Assembly: GCF_021172065.1 (NCBI RefSeq)
Contig: NZ_CP087880.1
Location: 1,340,583-1,404,582 of the forward strand
Origin: Pseudocitrobacter corydidari
GTDB lineage: Bacteria; Pseudomonadota; Gammaproteobacteria; Enterobacterales; Enterobacteriaceae
Reading direction: 5' to 3'
Length of the DNA: 64,000 nt
Positions 35,485 to 44,277 of this stretch are shown one piece after another. The notes beneath the pieces are model-generated. The model searched no databases and was not told where the DNA came from. It worked only from the letters and a program-made list of their open reading frames with translations. The translations under genes and the position numbers were made by a program. Numbering within the stretch: position 1 is the first letter of the stretch; the number at the start of each line of letters is the position of its first letter.

Positions 35485-36274
35485 CCTCAGGAAAATAAAG
35501 CGTTCCTTTCAAATAAAGGGACGCTTTCCCACCCATCAATACCCGATTGCCCTGCCATTCACAGCGCACATCGCCGCCGCGCGCGGAAACCTGGCGCGCC
35601 AGCATTTGCGTTTTACCCAGTTTTTCGCCCCAGTAGGGAATGAGCATAGTATGCGACGAGCCAGTCACCGGATCCTCCCACACAGCTTCACCTGGCGAGA
35701 AGAACCGGCTGACAAAATCATACGCGCCGTCGCCACGTGCGGTGATCGCCACTTTATGTTCATCGGGGATCATGGCGCTAATATTCGGCGTCACCGCCTC
35801 AACCTGCTGGCGATTCTCAAGCTCAATAACCCAGGCGCGGCCTTTACGTGCATTCAGATACTCCGTAATCCCCAGCGCGGCAAGCATCTCGGCAGGCGGT
35901 GTCGCGGGTTGCGTCTCGCCCACGGGAAAATCAAGCGTCAGCCACTCACCATCGCGCGTGACCGTCAGTTGGCCTGATGCGGTTTCAAAGCGAATTGTGC
36001 GTTCCGGGTAATGCAGCTGCTGAAAAATAACGTGCGCGGTGGCAAGCGTTGCGTGCCCACACAGGTTGACTTCCTGGCGTGTGGTAAACCAGCGCAGCGC
36101 AAAACCACTCGGTTGCTGGACCACAAATGCGGTTTCTGACTGGTTATGCTGCTGGGCCATTTTCAGTAATATTGCATCGGGCAGCCAGCTCTCCAGCACA
36201 CATACCGCTGCCGCATTTCCCTCAAAAGGACGCTCACTGAACGCATCCACCAGATAAATATCAATTTCCCGCAT
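35468..36274 (-). CDS. PhzF-family isomerase-like protein
   Basis: A 268-residue PhzF-family protein, a fold related to diaminopimelate epimerase. The catalytic Glu is in HNQSETAFV, LRWFTTRQEVNLCGHATLATAHV is the signature, and DPVTGSSHTMLIPYW comes late. Family members catalyse isomerisation in phenazine synthesis, but most are of unknown substrate; E. coli has a relative, YddE. The ATG follows CAGGAG. It ends 17 bp inside the end of the opposing permease gene and stands outside that operon. Confidence 0.88.
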   Translation of the reverse strand: MREIDIYLVDAFSERPFEGNAAAVCVLESWLPDAILLKMAQQHNQSETAFVVQQPSGFALRWFTTRQEVNLCGHATLATAHVIFQQLHYPERTIRFETASGQLTVTRDGEWLTLDFPVGETQPATPPAEMLAALGITEYLNARKGRAWVIELENRQQVEAVTPNISAMIPDEHKVAITARGDGAYDFVSRFFSPGEAVWEDPVTGSSHTMLIPYWGEKLGKTQMLARQVSARGGDVRCEWQGNRVLMGGKASLYLKGTLYFPEVTLGR

Positions 36275-36473
36275 TTTGATCTCCTGTCGCTGTTCAATCG
36301 TTAAAATGACACAAATCTGCGGACTGCGGCAGTCTGATGTAAAAAAATCACGGGGACTGCCATTGATTTAACCAATACAAAATGAGATCTAAGTCACAAA
36401 ATGATTGTCATTCAACCAGCAATGGCTTTAAGATCGCACGTCTCATCCTTTCCAAACTACCCCAGAAAATTCT

Positions 36474-37673
36474 ATGACAACGAACACAGTCTCGCGCCAC
36501 ATCGCATGGCTCCGGGTGGTGACGCTCGCCATCGCGGCCTTCATCTTTAATACCACCGAGTTTGTGCCGGTGGGCCTGCTGTCTGATATCGCCGACAGCT
36601 TTGGGATGACGACGGCACAGGTCGGTATCATGCTGACTATCTATGCATGGGTAGTGGCGCTGATGTCGCTGCCGTTTATGCTGCTGACCAGCCAGATGGA
36701 ACGCCGTAAGTTATTGATTGGCCTGTTTGTTCTGTTTATCGCCAGCCATCTCCTCTCTTTCTTTGCCTGGAACTTTACCGTGCTGGTCGCCAGCCGTATC
36801 GGTATCGCATTTGCCCATGCCGTGTTCTGGTCGATCACCGCGTCGCTGGCTATCCGCATGGCGCCTGCCGGAAAACGGGCTCAGGCGCTGAGCCTGATTG
36901 CCACCGGTACCGCGCTGGCGATGGTTTTTGGCATTCCGATTGGCCGCGTCGTTGGGCAATATTTTGGCTGGCGAACGACTTTCCTGGCCATTGGTATCGG
37001 CGCGCTGCTGACCATGGTGGCGCTGATTAAACTGCTGCCCAAACTGCCGAGCGAGCATTCGGGTTCCCTGAAAAGCCTGCCCGTGCTGTTCCGTCGCCCG
37101 GCGCTGGTCAGCATTTATCTGCTGACCGTAGTCGTGGTGACCGCCCATTACACCGCGTATAGCTATATCGAACCCTTCGTGCAAAACGTCGCCGGGCTGA
37201 GCGGGAATTTCGCCACCATGCTGCTGCTGATCCTTGGTGGCGCGGGCATCATTGGCAGCATTCTGTTCGGGAAACTGGGTAATTTGCACGCTTCTGGCCT
37301 CATCACCAGCGCCATTGGCCTGCTGCTGATTTGCCTGCTGCTGCTGTTACCTGCGTCTCATCAGGCCAGCCACCTGGCGGTATTAAGCGTCTTCTGGGGA
37401 ATTGCGATCATGATTATCGGCCTGGGAATGCAGGTGAAAGTGCTGTCGCTGGCGCCGGATGCCACCGACGTGGCGATGTCGCTGTTTTCCGGGATCTTTA
37501 ATATTGGTATTGGCGCGGGTGCGCTGCTGGGAAGCCAGATAAGTAGCCACATTTCAATGGCCTCTATTGGTTACGTCGGGGCGGTTCCGGCCATTGCGGC
37601 GTTGATTTGGGCTGTCATTATATTCCGCCGCTGGCCCGCGGCGTCATTAGAAGAGCAGGCGCACCGCTCGTGA
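36474..37673 (+). CDS. sotB: Sugar efflux transporter SotB
   Basis: A 399-residue major facilitator protein with 12 helices, nearly identical in plan to E. coli SotB (YdeA), which exports arabinose and lactose-type sugars. Conserved are [19 protein letters not shown], the loop MEKRR-like SQMERRKLL, and [19 protein letters not shown]. It is next to marC as in E. coli. The 200 bp before it, shared with the divergent phzF-like gene, hold promoters but no other gene I can support. Confidence 0.94.
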   Translation: MTTNTVSRHIAWLRVVTLAIAAFIFNTTEFVPVGLLSDIADSFGMTTAQVGIMLTIYAWVVALMSLPFMLLTSQMERRKLLIGLFVLFIASHLLSFFAWNFTVLVASRIGIAFAHAVFWSITASLAIRMAPAGKRAQALSLIATGTALAMVFGIPIGRVVGQYFGWRTTFLAIGIGALLTMVALIKLLPKLPSEHSGSLKSLPVLFRRPALVSIYLLTVVVVTAHYTAYSYIEPFVQNVAGLSGNFATMLLLILGGAGIIGSILFGKLGNLHASGLITSAIGLLLICLLLLLPASHQASHLAVLSVFWGIAIMIIGLGMQVKVLSLAPDATDVAMSLFSGIFNIGIGAGALLGSQISSHISMASIGYVGAVPAIAALIWAVIIFRRWPAASLEEQAHRS

Positions 37674-37679
37674 TGTTTC

Positions 37680-37708
37680 GGGAGCCGGGCTTAAAAATCC
37701 CGGCTCCC
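37680..37708. terminator. Bidirectional terminator between sotB and marC
   Basis: GGGAGCCGGG and CCCGGCTCCC form a perfect 10-bp stem with a 9-base loop between the converging genes, six bases past the sotB stop. Confidence 0.85.
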
Positions 37709-37712
37709 TGTA

Positions 37713-38384
37713 TTACGCGCCCGGCCAGGTGTTAATGATTTCCACCACGCCGTTAATAATAAACTGCACGCCCATACACACCAGCAGGAACCCCATCAGG
37801 CGCGAAATGGCCTCAATGCCGCCTTTCCCCACCCAGCGCATGATCGCCCCGGAACTGCGCAGGCTGCCCCACAGAATAATCCCCACCAGCGCGAAGATAA
37901 TCGGCGGCGAAACCATTACCACCCATTCCGGGAAACTGACCCCGTGTTTAATGGTGGACGCCGAGCTGATAATCATCGCGATGGTACCAGGACCTGCGGT
38001 ACTCGGCATCGCCAGCGGCACAAACGCAATATTGGCGGTCGGCTCATCTTCCAGCTCTTCTGATTTGCTGGAGGCTTCCGGTGATTCGTGGGCTTTCTGC
38101 TGCGGGAAAAGCATGCGGAAACCGATAAACGCGACGATCAATCCCCCGGCGATACGCAGGCCAGGTATAGAAATGCCGAATGTATTCATCACCAGTTGGC
38201 CGGCATAGTACGCCACCATCATAATAGCGAAGACATAAATAGAGGCCATTCGCGCCTGATGGTTACGTTCTGCCGCGTTCATATTTCCCGCTAATCCGAG
38301 AAAAAGGGCAACGGTTGTGAGCGGGTTTGCCAGCGGTAAAAGCACCACCAGACCAAGCCCGATTGCCTGAAAAAGTTCAATCAT
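37713..38384 (-). CDS. marC: MarC-family membrane protein
   Basis: A 223-residue inner-membrane protein with six helices, UPF0056/MarC. The start [35 protein letters not shown] and [17 protein letters not shown] are family hallmarks. Its function is unknown; despite the name, E. coli MarC does not take part in multidrug resistance. It is divergent from marRAB and shares the mar promoter region. Confidence 0.95.
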   Translation of the reverse strand: MIELFQAIGLGLVVLLPLANPLTTVALFLGLAGNMNAAERNHQARMASIYVFAIMMVAYYAGQLVMNTFGISIPGLRIAGGLIVAFIGFRMLFPQQKAHESPEASSKSEELEDEPTANIAFVPLAMPSTAGPGTIAMIISSASTIKHGVSFPEWVVMVSPPIIFALVGIILWGSLRSSGAIMRWVGKGGIEAISRLMGFLLVCMGVQFIINGVVEIINTWPGA

Positions 38385-38525
38385 ATGAGATACTAGCCTT
38401 CTCTGTTTTACGAATAAGTTCGCAGTCTACGCGATGCAGTATAGCGTTTTCGCAGCATCTCTTGCTATGTCACCCCGTTGTACAGAATTTCCTCTTAATT
38501 GTAGTTGGATAGTCTCTGTTCAGAG

Positions 38526-38620
38526 TTTTAGCAAATCGTGGCATCCCTTAATCCATTCAGTTGACTTATGATTGCGTGAGAAATAATATCCACCGCAACT
38601 AAAGTACTTGCCAGGGCAAC
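38526..38620 (+). promoter_or_regulatory. mar promoter and operator
   Basis: Compared with E. coli marO as I recall it, the marbox is kept (AGCAAATCGTGGCATC, 38530-38545), with -35 TTGACT at 38561 and -10 TAATAT at 38584, 17 bp apart. MarR site II is intact (TACTTGCCAGGGCAAC, 38605-38620), just before the GTG of marR. Site I, over the promoter, should read like TACTTGCCTGGGCAATA but reads TGATTGCGTGAGAAATA, losing most of its dyad. So activation by MarA looks preserved while one MarR site looks decayed. Confidence 0.85.
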
Positions 38621-38624
38621 CATT

Positions 38625-39059
38625 GTGAACATCACAAGCGACCTCTTCGATGAAATCATCCCGCTTGGGCATTTGATTCACATGGTTAATCAGAAAAAAG
38701 ATCGCTTACTCAACGAGCATCTATCGCCTGAAGACATTACTTCCTCTCAGTTCAGGGTCCTCTGCTCTATCCGCTGCAAAGGCAGCATTACACCGGTAGA
38801 GCTGAAGAAAATCCTTTCGGTCGATCTGGGCGCGCTTACCAGAATGCTTGACCGATTGCTTTGCCGGGGCTGGATTGCCCGTTTGCCGAATCCTCATGAC
38901 AAACGCGGCGTACTTATCCAGTTAACGCCAGAAGGCGCTGAAATTTGTGAGAAATGTCATCAGCTTGTTGGGCAGGACCTGCACCAGGAATTAACAAAAA
39001 ACTTAACGGCAAACGAAGTTGCAACGCTTGAACTTCTGTTAAAAAAGATTTTGCCGTAA
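38625..39059 (+). CDS. marR: Multiple-antibiotic-resistance repressor MarR
   Basis: A 144-residue winged-helix repressor that binds phenolics such as salicylate and releases the mar operator. It matches E. coli MarR: TSDLFDEIIPLGHLIHMVNQKKDRLL dimer helices, CSIRCKGSITPVELKKILSVDLGALTRMLDRLLCRGW for DNA binding, and the DKRGV wing. It starts with GTG, as in E. coli. The Cys corresponding to the copper-sensing Cys80 is present (DRLLCRGW). Confidence 0.96.
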   Translation: MNITSDLFDEIIPLGHLIHMVNQKKDRLLNEHLSPEDITSSQFRVLCSIRCKGSITPVELKKILSVDLGALTRMLDRLLCRGWIARLPNPHDKRGVLIQLTPEGAEICEKCHQLVGQDLHQELTKNLTANEVATLELLLKKILP

Positions 39060-39077
39060 ACAGAAAGAGGTAAGACG

Positions 39078-39461
39078 ATGTCCAGACGCAACACTGACGC
39101 TATCACCATTCATAGCATTTTGGACTGGATCGAAGATAACCTTGAATCGCCCCTGTCGCTGGAAAAAGTGTCAGAGCGCTCGGGTTACTCCAAATGGCAC
39201 CTGCAACGGATGTTTAAAAAGGAAACCGGACACTCTTTAGGTCAGTACATTCGCACCCGCAAACTGACCGAGATTGCCCAGAAGTTAAAAGAGAGCAATG
39301 AGCCGATTCTCTACCTGGCAGAACGCTACGGTTTTGAATCACAGCAGACGTTGACGCGAACCTTTAAAAACTATTTCGATGTGCCGCCGCACAAGTATCG
39401 CGTCACCAATATGCACGGAGAGTCTCGTTATCTCTTCCCGCTTAATCACTGTACTTATTAA
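39078..39461 (+). CDS. marA: AraC-type activator MarA
   Basis: A 127-residue activator with two helix-turn-helix motifs and no effector domain, turning on efflux and stress genes at marboxes. Motifs [32 protein letters not shown] and [31 protein letters not shown] are the two DNA-binding helices. It follows marR by 18 bp with an AGAGG ribosome site. The match to E. coli MarA is near complete. Confidence 0.96.
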   Translation: MSRRNTDAITIHSILDWIEDNLESPLSLEKVSERSGYSKWHLQRMFKKETGHSLGQYIRTRKLTEIAQKLKESNEPILYLAERYGFESQQTLTRTFKNYFDVPPHKYRVTNMHGESRYLFPLNHCTY

Positions 39462-39491
39462 TCGCCTGCACAAGACGTATCGAGGAATACC

Positions 39492-39710
39492 ATGAAACTG
39501 TTCGCCTCCGCTGCCTTCGCTATTATGGCGTTGGTTTCCAGCCAGAGTTATGCGGAGCAAACCCTGACACCAACGCAACACAACGCCCGAGACACCATGA
39601 TTATGCCGTCGGCTAACCAACAGTCGCCGTTCGATTTTAATCATATGGATGCCGGTAGCGACAAATCAGACGAACTGGGTGTACCGTACTACAATCAGCG
39701 TGGCCTCTGA
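39492..39710 (+). CDS. marB: Periplasmic Mar-operon protein MarB
   Basis: A 72-residue protein with a signal peptide (LFASAAFAIMALVSSQSYA, cleavage about residue 21). E. coli MarB is periplasmic and lowers mar transcription by an unknown route. Third gene of marRAB, 30 bp after marA. The mature part is short and polar (SANQQSPFDFNHMDAGS). Confidence 0.92.
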   Translation: MKLFASAAFAIMALVSSQSYAEQTLTPTQHNARDTMIMPSANQQSPFDFNHMDAGSDKSDELGVPYYNQRGL

Positions 39711-39718
39711 TTTGTGTC

Positions 39719-39738
39719 CGCCCCGCACATGCGGGGCG
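39719..39738. terminator. Terminator between marB and eamA
   Basis: CGCCCCGC and GCGGGGCG form an 8-bp stem with a 4-base loop between converging genes. Confidence 0.8.
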
Positions 39739-39743
39739 TTGCT

Positions 39744-40643
39744 TTACCCCCTCGCCGCCCGCATGCCGGGTAGACGCAAACCGAAGACATTAATAAACAA
39801 GCCAGCCATAATCAGCACCGCTCCCAAAAGCTGTAATGCAGATAAGGTTTCATCGAGCAATAACGCTGCGCTTGCCAGCCCCACCACCGGAACCAACAAC
39901 GACAACGGTGCCACGCGCCAGGTTTCATAGCGCCCGAGTAATGTTCCCCAAATGCCATAGCCGATTATCGTCGCCACAAACGCCAGATAGACCAGCGACA
40001 AAATCGTGGTGAGATCGATAGCCAGCAGGCTTTGCGCCATCAGTGACGGGCCCTCAAACATCAGCGAGCTGAGCATAAACGGAATAATCGGGATCAGCGC
40101 ACTCCACACCACCAGCGACATCACTGCCGGTCTTGTTTCATGCTGCATAATGCGTTTATTAAAGATATTGCCACAGGCCCAGCTTAGCGCCGCCGCCAGG
40201 GTGAGCATAAAACCTAATAAGCCGACATGCTGGCCGTTCAGGCTCCCCTCAATCAGCACCAGTACGCCAAATACCGCCAGAGAAATCCCGGCCACCTGCT
40301 TGCCCTGTAACCGTTCGCCAAACACAAACGCACCGAGAATGATGGTAAAGAACGCCTGCGCCTGCAGCACCAGCGAGGCCAGCCCGGCAGGCATACCAAA
40401 TTTGATCGCACAAAACAGAAAGGCAAACTGACCAAAGCTGATGGTCAGGCCGTAACCCAGCAGCAGGTGAAGGGGAACTTTCGGCCTTGCCACAAAAAAG
40501 ATGGCCGGAAACGCCACCAGTAAGAAGCGTAATCCCGCTAACAACAGCGGTGGCATATTGTGCAGGCCCACTTTGATCACCACAAAGTTGATGCCCCACG
40601 CCACCACCACCAGCAATGCCAGTAGCCCATCTTTACGTGTCAT
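39744..40643 (-). CDS. eamA: O-acetylserine/cysteine exporter EamA
   Basis: A 299-residue drug/metabolite transporter with ten helices in two EamA repeats. It matches E. coli EamA (YdeD), which exports cysteine and O-acetylserine: LLVVVAWGINFVVIKVGLHNMPPLLLAGLRF opens it and LLGRYETWRVAPLSLLVPVVGL is near the end. The ATG at 40643 follows GAGGCAGGG; a TTG at 40655 overlaps that site. It lies after marB as in E. coli. Confidence 0.95.
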   Translation of the reverse strand: MTRKDGLLALLVVVAWGINFVVIKVGLHNMPPLLLAGLRFLLVAFPAIFFVARPKVPLHLLLGYGLTISFGQFAFLFCAIKFGMPAGLASLVLQAQAFFTIILGAFVFGERLQGKQVAGISLAVFGVLVLIEGSLNGQHVGLLGFMLTLAAALSWACGNIFNKRIMQHETRPAVMSLVVWSALIPIIPFMLSSLMFEGPSLMAQSLLAIDLTTILSLVYLAFVATIIGYGIWGTLLGRYETWRVAPLSLLVPVVGLASAALLLDETLSALQLLGAVLIMAGLFINVFGLRLPGMRAARG

Positions 40644-40840
40644 ACCCTGCCTCAATGATTTATTAAAATTATGTGAACAGATTCAACATAACTAAAAATA
40701 GCAAGATCGAACAGATCATTATTTTTGGCAGGGTGAAATGTGCAGGCATCCCCTTTCCTCTGGTATACAAGCACGCGTTAGCGTGATATTTCTGAAAAGG
40801 CACATCACAACGAAAACATAACAAATCGTCAGGCCGAATA

Positions 40841-42031
40841 ATGAAACCATCTTTACGGCGCGCCACCGGAGCGCTGCTGGCGTCGTCGCTCCTGTTGACC
40901 ATCGGACGTGGCGCAACACTTCCTTTTATGACTATCTACCTCACGCGCAAATATGCGATGACGGTCGATACCATCGGCTATGCCATGACCATCGCGCTGA
41001 CTATCGGCGTCATCTTTAGCCTTGGATTTGGCATTCTCGCGGATAAGTTCGATAAGAAACGCTATATGCTGCTGGCGATCGTTGCGTTTATCGCCGGGTT
41101 TATTGCTATTCCGCTGGTGAATAGCGTTACGCTGGTGGTGCTGTTCTTCGCACTGATTAACTGCTCTTATTCGGTGTTCGCTACCGTCCTGAAAGCCTGG
41201 TTCTCCGATGCCCTGTCATCAACAGAAAAGGCGCGGATCTTCTCCCTCAACTACACCATTCTCAATATCGGCTGGACGGTTGGCCCACCGCTCGGCACGC
41301 TTCTGGTGATGTACAGCATTAATCTGCCCTTCCTGCTGGCTGCCGTATGCGCAGCCTTGCCGCTGATGCTGATTCAGCGCTACGTACAACGACTACTCGC
41401 CAGTGAAAGCGAACAAACGCCGGTGGCGTGGGATCCGTCGGTATTATTGCGTGACAAAGCCTTATTATGGTTCACGCTATCGGGCCTGCTTGCCTCCTTC
41501 GTAGGCGGGTCGTTTGCCTCATGCCTCTCGCAATATGTGCTGGCGGTGGCCGACAGCACCTTCGCAGAGAAAGTGATCGCGGTGATCCTGCCGGTGAATG
41601 CCGCCATAGTCGTCTCACTCCAGTATGCGGTGGGCCGCCGACTCAGTACCACAAACCTGCGCCCGCTCATGACGCTGGGCACCGTTTGCTTTGTGCTGGG
41701 GCTGGTCGGGTTTATGTATTCCGACAACAATCTGATTTACTGGGGACTCGCCGCGGCGGTGTTTACGATTGGCGAGGTTATCTATGCACCCGGCGAATAC
41801 ATGTTGATTGATAACATCGCTCCGCCGGGCATGAAAGCCAGCTACTTCTCAGCACAGGCGCTGGGCTGGATGGGCGCGGCGATGAACCCCATGCTCACCG
41901 GGCAAATTCTCACGCACATGCCGCCCGCGTCGCTATTCCTGATTTTAATCGCCGCGATCGTCATTGCCTGGGCGTTGGTGCTGAAAGGCATGAACGCCAG
42001 CGGCAGGCGTAAAGCGCTCACCGCGCTGTAA
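40841..42031 (+). CDS. ydeE: MFS dipeptide exporter YdeE
   Basis: A 396-residue major facilitator transporter with 12 helices, matching E. coli YdeE, which exports dipeptides. Conserved are LLLTIGRGATLPFMTIYL at the start, GILADKFDKKRYMLL (loop 2-3 motif) and GEVIYAPGEYMLIDNIAPPGMKASYFSAQ late. Divergent from eamA, as in E. coli. It is a lone gene; the rhodanese gene converges on it 9 bp away. Confidence 0.92.
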   Translation: MKPSLRRATGALLASSLLLTIGRGATLPFMTIYLTRKYAMTVDTIGYAMTIALTIGVIFSLGFGILADKFDKKRYMLLAIVAFIAGFIAIPLVNSVTLVVLFFALINCSYSVFATVLKAWFSDALSSTEKARIFSLNYTILNIGWTVGPPLGTLLVMYSINLPFLLAAVCAALPLMLIQRYVQRLLASESEQTPVAWDPSVLLRDKALLWFTLSGLLASFVGGSFASCLSQYVLAVADSTFAEKVIAVILPVNAAIVVSLQYAVGRRLSTTNLRPLMTLGTVCFVLGLVGFMYSDNNLIYWGLAAAVFTIGEVIYAPGEYMLIDNIAPPGMKASYFSAQALGWMGAAMNPMLTGQILTHMPPASLFLILIAAIVIAWALVLKGMNASGRRKALTAL

Positions 42032-42040
42032 GCGTCATCC

Positions 42041-42460
42041 TCAGCGCGCGATTTCCGCGTGCTGAGGTGTACCGGCAAACTCATATCCTTCATCCTGCCA
42101 GCCGGTCATTCCGCCTATCATCACTTTCACCGGACGCCCCAGTAACGCCAGCTTCAGCGCCGCCTGGTCAGCGCCGTTGCAGTGCGGGCCCGCGCAATAG
42201 ACCACAAACAACGTCTCCTGCGGCCAAGCTGCCATCCTCTCCGCCGTCATCTCTCGATGAGGTAAATGACGCGCGCCGGGAATATGTCGAGCGGCAAACA
42301 TTTCCGGGCTGCCAACGGCATGCAGAAGCACAAAGTCTACATCCTGATTACGCATGGCGGCGTGCACATCGGCACAGTCTGTTTCCATACTTAAGCGCTG
42401 GCGAAAATGACGTATTGCGTCTTTGGCTGGGGCTACGGCAAATTCACTTACATAACTCAT
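42041..42460 (-). CDS. Rhodanese-domain protein
   Basis: A 139-residue single-domain rhodanese-like sulfur transferase. The CH2-type region is AARHIPGARHLPH and the active-site loop CAGPHCNGAD supplies the nucleophile Cys (VVYCAG). The ATG at 42460 stands 8 bp after AGGAG; a GTG at 42466 is too close. It is divergent from the regulator FtrA, and this pairing recurs in enterobacteria, which suggests FtrA controls it. Its sulfur acceptor is unknown. Confidence 0.88.
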   Translation of the reverse strand: MSYVSEFAVAPAKDAIRHFRQRLSMETDCADVHAAMRNQDVDFVLLHAVGSPEMFAARHIPGARHLPHREMTAERMAAWPQETLFVVYCAGPHCNGADQAALKLALLGRPVKVMIGGMTGWQDEGYEFAGTPQHAEIAR

Positions 42461-42533
42461 AGTCACATCTCCTGGTCTGTGTTAACACTATGTTGTCACC
42501 GCGTCTGCGGGATCCACTAACGCGAGTATAAAC

Positions 42534-43556
42534 ATGGCATTACCCCTTAAGCCGCCCGCATTTCTGACAGAAAACAGCCAGAATGTGACAATCTCTGGTT
42601 CTCCCCTGGTAGTCGTACTGGCTTACGATGGGCTCTGTACGTTTGAATTTGGCGTGGCGGTCGAAATTTTTGGCCTCCCGCGTCCGGAGATGGGTGACAG
42701 CTGGTATCGCTTCGCCGTCGCCGCCGTGGATGACGGCGAAATGCGCGCCCTCGGCGGCGTTCGTATGATGACGGATGGGGGGTTAGAACGCTTAAAGGAC
42801 GCTGACACGATTGTGGTGCCGGGCTGGCGCGGCGTGGAAACCCCGGTTCCCGACGCGCTGTGCGACGCGTTGCGTCAGGCTCATGCCCGTGGTTGCCGAA
42901 TTATGTCTATTTGCTCCGGCGTTTTTGTGCTGGCGGCGGCTGGCTTGCTGGACGGTAAAAAGGCCACAACCCACTGGCGCTATACTGAGAAACTCCAGCA
43001 GCGTTATCCCGCTATCAGTGTGGTTGATGATGTGCTGTATCTGGAACAGGATAACGTCATGACATCCGCAGGCAGCGCGGCGGGGATTGATCTCTGTTTG
43101 CACGTCGTGCGGCTCGATTTCGGCCTTGATGCGGCGAATATCGTTGCGCGTCGTTTAGTGGTCCAGCCTCATCGCGACGGCGCACAAAAACAGCAGATTG
43201 AGCGCCCGGTCGCGCGCGATCGCGAAAGCCTGCGGTTAGGCTCGCTGTTTGATTATCTGCACCAGAATATTGCTGAAAACCATACGGTGGCCTCGCTGGC
43301 GAGGCGCATGGATATGAGTGAACGTACGTTTTTACGCCGATTTCAGGAGGCAACAGGAAAAACACCGGCACGCTGGCTGTTAGACGAACGCCTTCGCCGG
43401 GCACAGCATTATCTGGTGACGACGCGCATCAGCATGGAACGCGTGGCTGAGCAAGCAGGGTTTGTAAATGGTAAGACTCTGCGTCGCCATTTTCAGCAGC
43501 ATCTGGCAAGCAGCCCACTCGCCTGGCGGAAAAAATTCACGGTCAGCGGTGAATAA
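42534..43556 (+). CDS. ftrA: GlxA-family AraC-type regulator FtrA
   Basis: A 340-residue regulator with an N-terminal DJ-1/PfpI-like domain (about 20-215: VVVLAYDGLCTFEFGVAVEIF, then ICSGVFVLAAAGLLDGKKATTHW with a nucleophile-elbow Cys) and C-terminal AraC-type helix-turn-helix (about 240-335: VASLARRMDMSERTFLRRFQEATGKTPARWL). It matches proteins annotated FtrA. It probably controls the divergent rhodanese gene. The effector is unknown. Confidence 0.9.
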   Translation: MALPLKPPAFLTENSQNVTISGSPLVVVLAYDGLCTFEFGVAVEIFGLPRPEMGDSWYRFAVAAVDDGEMRALGGVRMMTDGGLERLKDADTIVVPGWRGVETPVPDALCDALRQAHARGCRIMSICSGVFVLAAAGLLDGKKATTHWRYTEKLQQRYPAISVVDDVLYLEQDNVMTSAGSAAGIDLCLHVVRLDFGLDAANIVARRLVVQPHRDGAQKQQIERPVARDRESLRLGSLFDYLHQNIAENHTVASLARRMDMSERTFLRRFQEATGKTPARWLLDERLRRAQHYLVTTRISMERVAEQAGFVNGKTLRRHFQQHLASSPLAWRKKFTVSGE

Positions 43557-43570
43557 TATTATTTCAGGCA

Positions 43571-43676
43571 AAAAAAAACCGTCAGATAACTGACGGTAAA
43601 ATGCTTGCATGGATAGATCTGTGTTTTTGGTTAGTACAGTCATTCGTAGACATCCGTGGTAACGACGACTGTTGCT
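43571..43676 (-). ncRNA. mgrR: MgrR small RNA
   Basis: Read leftward, the segment AACACAGATCTATCCATGCA, then AGCATT, and a terminator stem ACCGTCAG/CTGACGGT followed by eight U residues, match the 3' half of E. coli MgrR as I recall it. MgrR is an Hfq-dependent RNA, switched on by PhoPQ, that represses eptB and ygdQ. A -10 TAGGAT lies at 43688-43683, with a PhoP-box-like repeat 11 bases further up (43716-43699). The locus also fits: in E. coli mgrR lies close to ydeE. The 5' end is estimated. Confidence 0.8.
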
Positions 43677-43698
43677 AAAATCATCCTAGCACTGGCTT

Positions 43699-43716
43699 CC
43701 TCAATGAAAGCTAAAC
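43699..43716 (-). promoter_or_regulatory. PhoP-box-like site for mgrR
   Basis: Read leftward, GTTTAGCTTTCATTGAGG has two half-sites 11 bases apart resembling the PhoP direct repeat (GTTTA). It ends 11 bases from the TAGGAT -10 of mgrR, the usual geometry for PhoP-activated promoters. The second half-site (ATTGAG) is imperfect. The site overlaps the stop of the 56-residue gene. Confidence 0.5.
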
Positions 43717-43881
43717 GACAAATACGTCATTCAGCGTATTTGTTTTCCAGCCTTTTTTGCTTTTACAGCAGGCTGTACGATCCGCCCACATCCTGCCAGA
43801 CCGTGATTCCTGTAAATTTTGATTTTCAGGCGTGTTAGACCAGGTGATCCCACGGCGAATTTTACGCATACTTTTTTTCAT
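43711..43881 (-). CDS. Unrecognised basic 56-residue protein
   Basis: A short frame with a strong GGAGGG ribosome site 4 bases before its ATG. The product is basic and soluble: it opens MKKSMRKIRRGITWSNTPEN, has a Cys pair (TACCKSKKGWK) and ends LNDVFVV. I do not recognise it. It is transcribed in the same direction as mgrR and its last codons form the PhoP-box-like site, so it may share that control or be read through into mgrR. Between it and position 44076 I see no other gene. Confidence 0.5.
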   Translation of the reverse strand: MKKSMRKIRRGITWSNTPENQNLQESRSGRMWADRTACCKSKKGWKTNTLNDVFVV

Positions 43882-44075
43882 ACTACCCTCCGGCAGATTG
43901 TCGAAATTTAATCCGTTAACTCAACAAGTTACAAAGCAATAGTAGCAGTCTGAATGGCGAGTTACTTCAATAAATGCGCTTATTTGTAAAGACGGTGTGA
44001 GGAAATGCACGAATGCTAAAGACATAGATATCAACAGCAGACACCTACCGAATATGTCGGGTTGTCGTGAAATGC

Positions 44076-44178
44076 ATCTTGCGTAAGATAACCCGCGTTA
44101 TCTTCCTTCAGGATTGATGACGAGAATGCATAATTCATTGTCAGATTTAGCCCGCCTTCCCCTGTGCGGGCTTTTTTT
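44076..44178 (+). ncRNA. Structured leader or small RNA with terminator
   Basis: Three elements in 100 bases: ATCTT-GCGT-AAGAT (44076-44089), GATAAC-CCGC-GTTATC (44087-44102), which shares three bases with the first so the two stems compete, and a strong rho-independent terminator (AGCCCGCC with the matching GCGGGCT arm, then eight T residues, about 44149-44178). The terminator lies 100 bases before nqrE-like at 44278. This could be a stand-alone small RNA or an attenuator. No known RNA was recognised. Confidence 0.5.
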
Positions 44179-44277
44179 TGTGTTTTCATCACAAAAACAG
44201 ACATCAAAAATAAAAAACATTTGATACACAGTCAGATAAATTATAATGCGGGTGAATAACACTACAGGGAGGTTGTC

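Noticed and set aside
43656..43838. A 60-codon rightward frame opposite mgrR and the 56-residue gene
   Set aside because: It is antisense to a recognised small RNA and its promoter and lacks a ribosome site; the leftward frame has a strong one.
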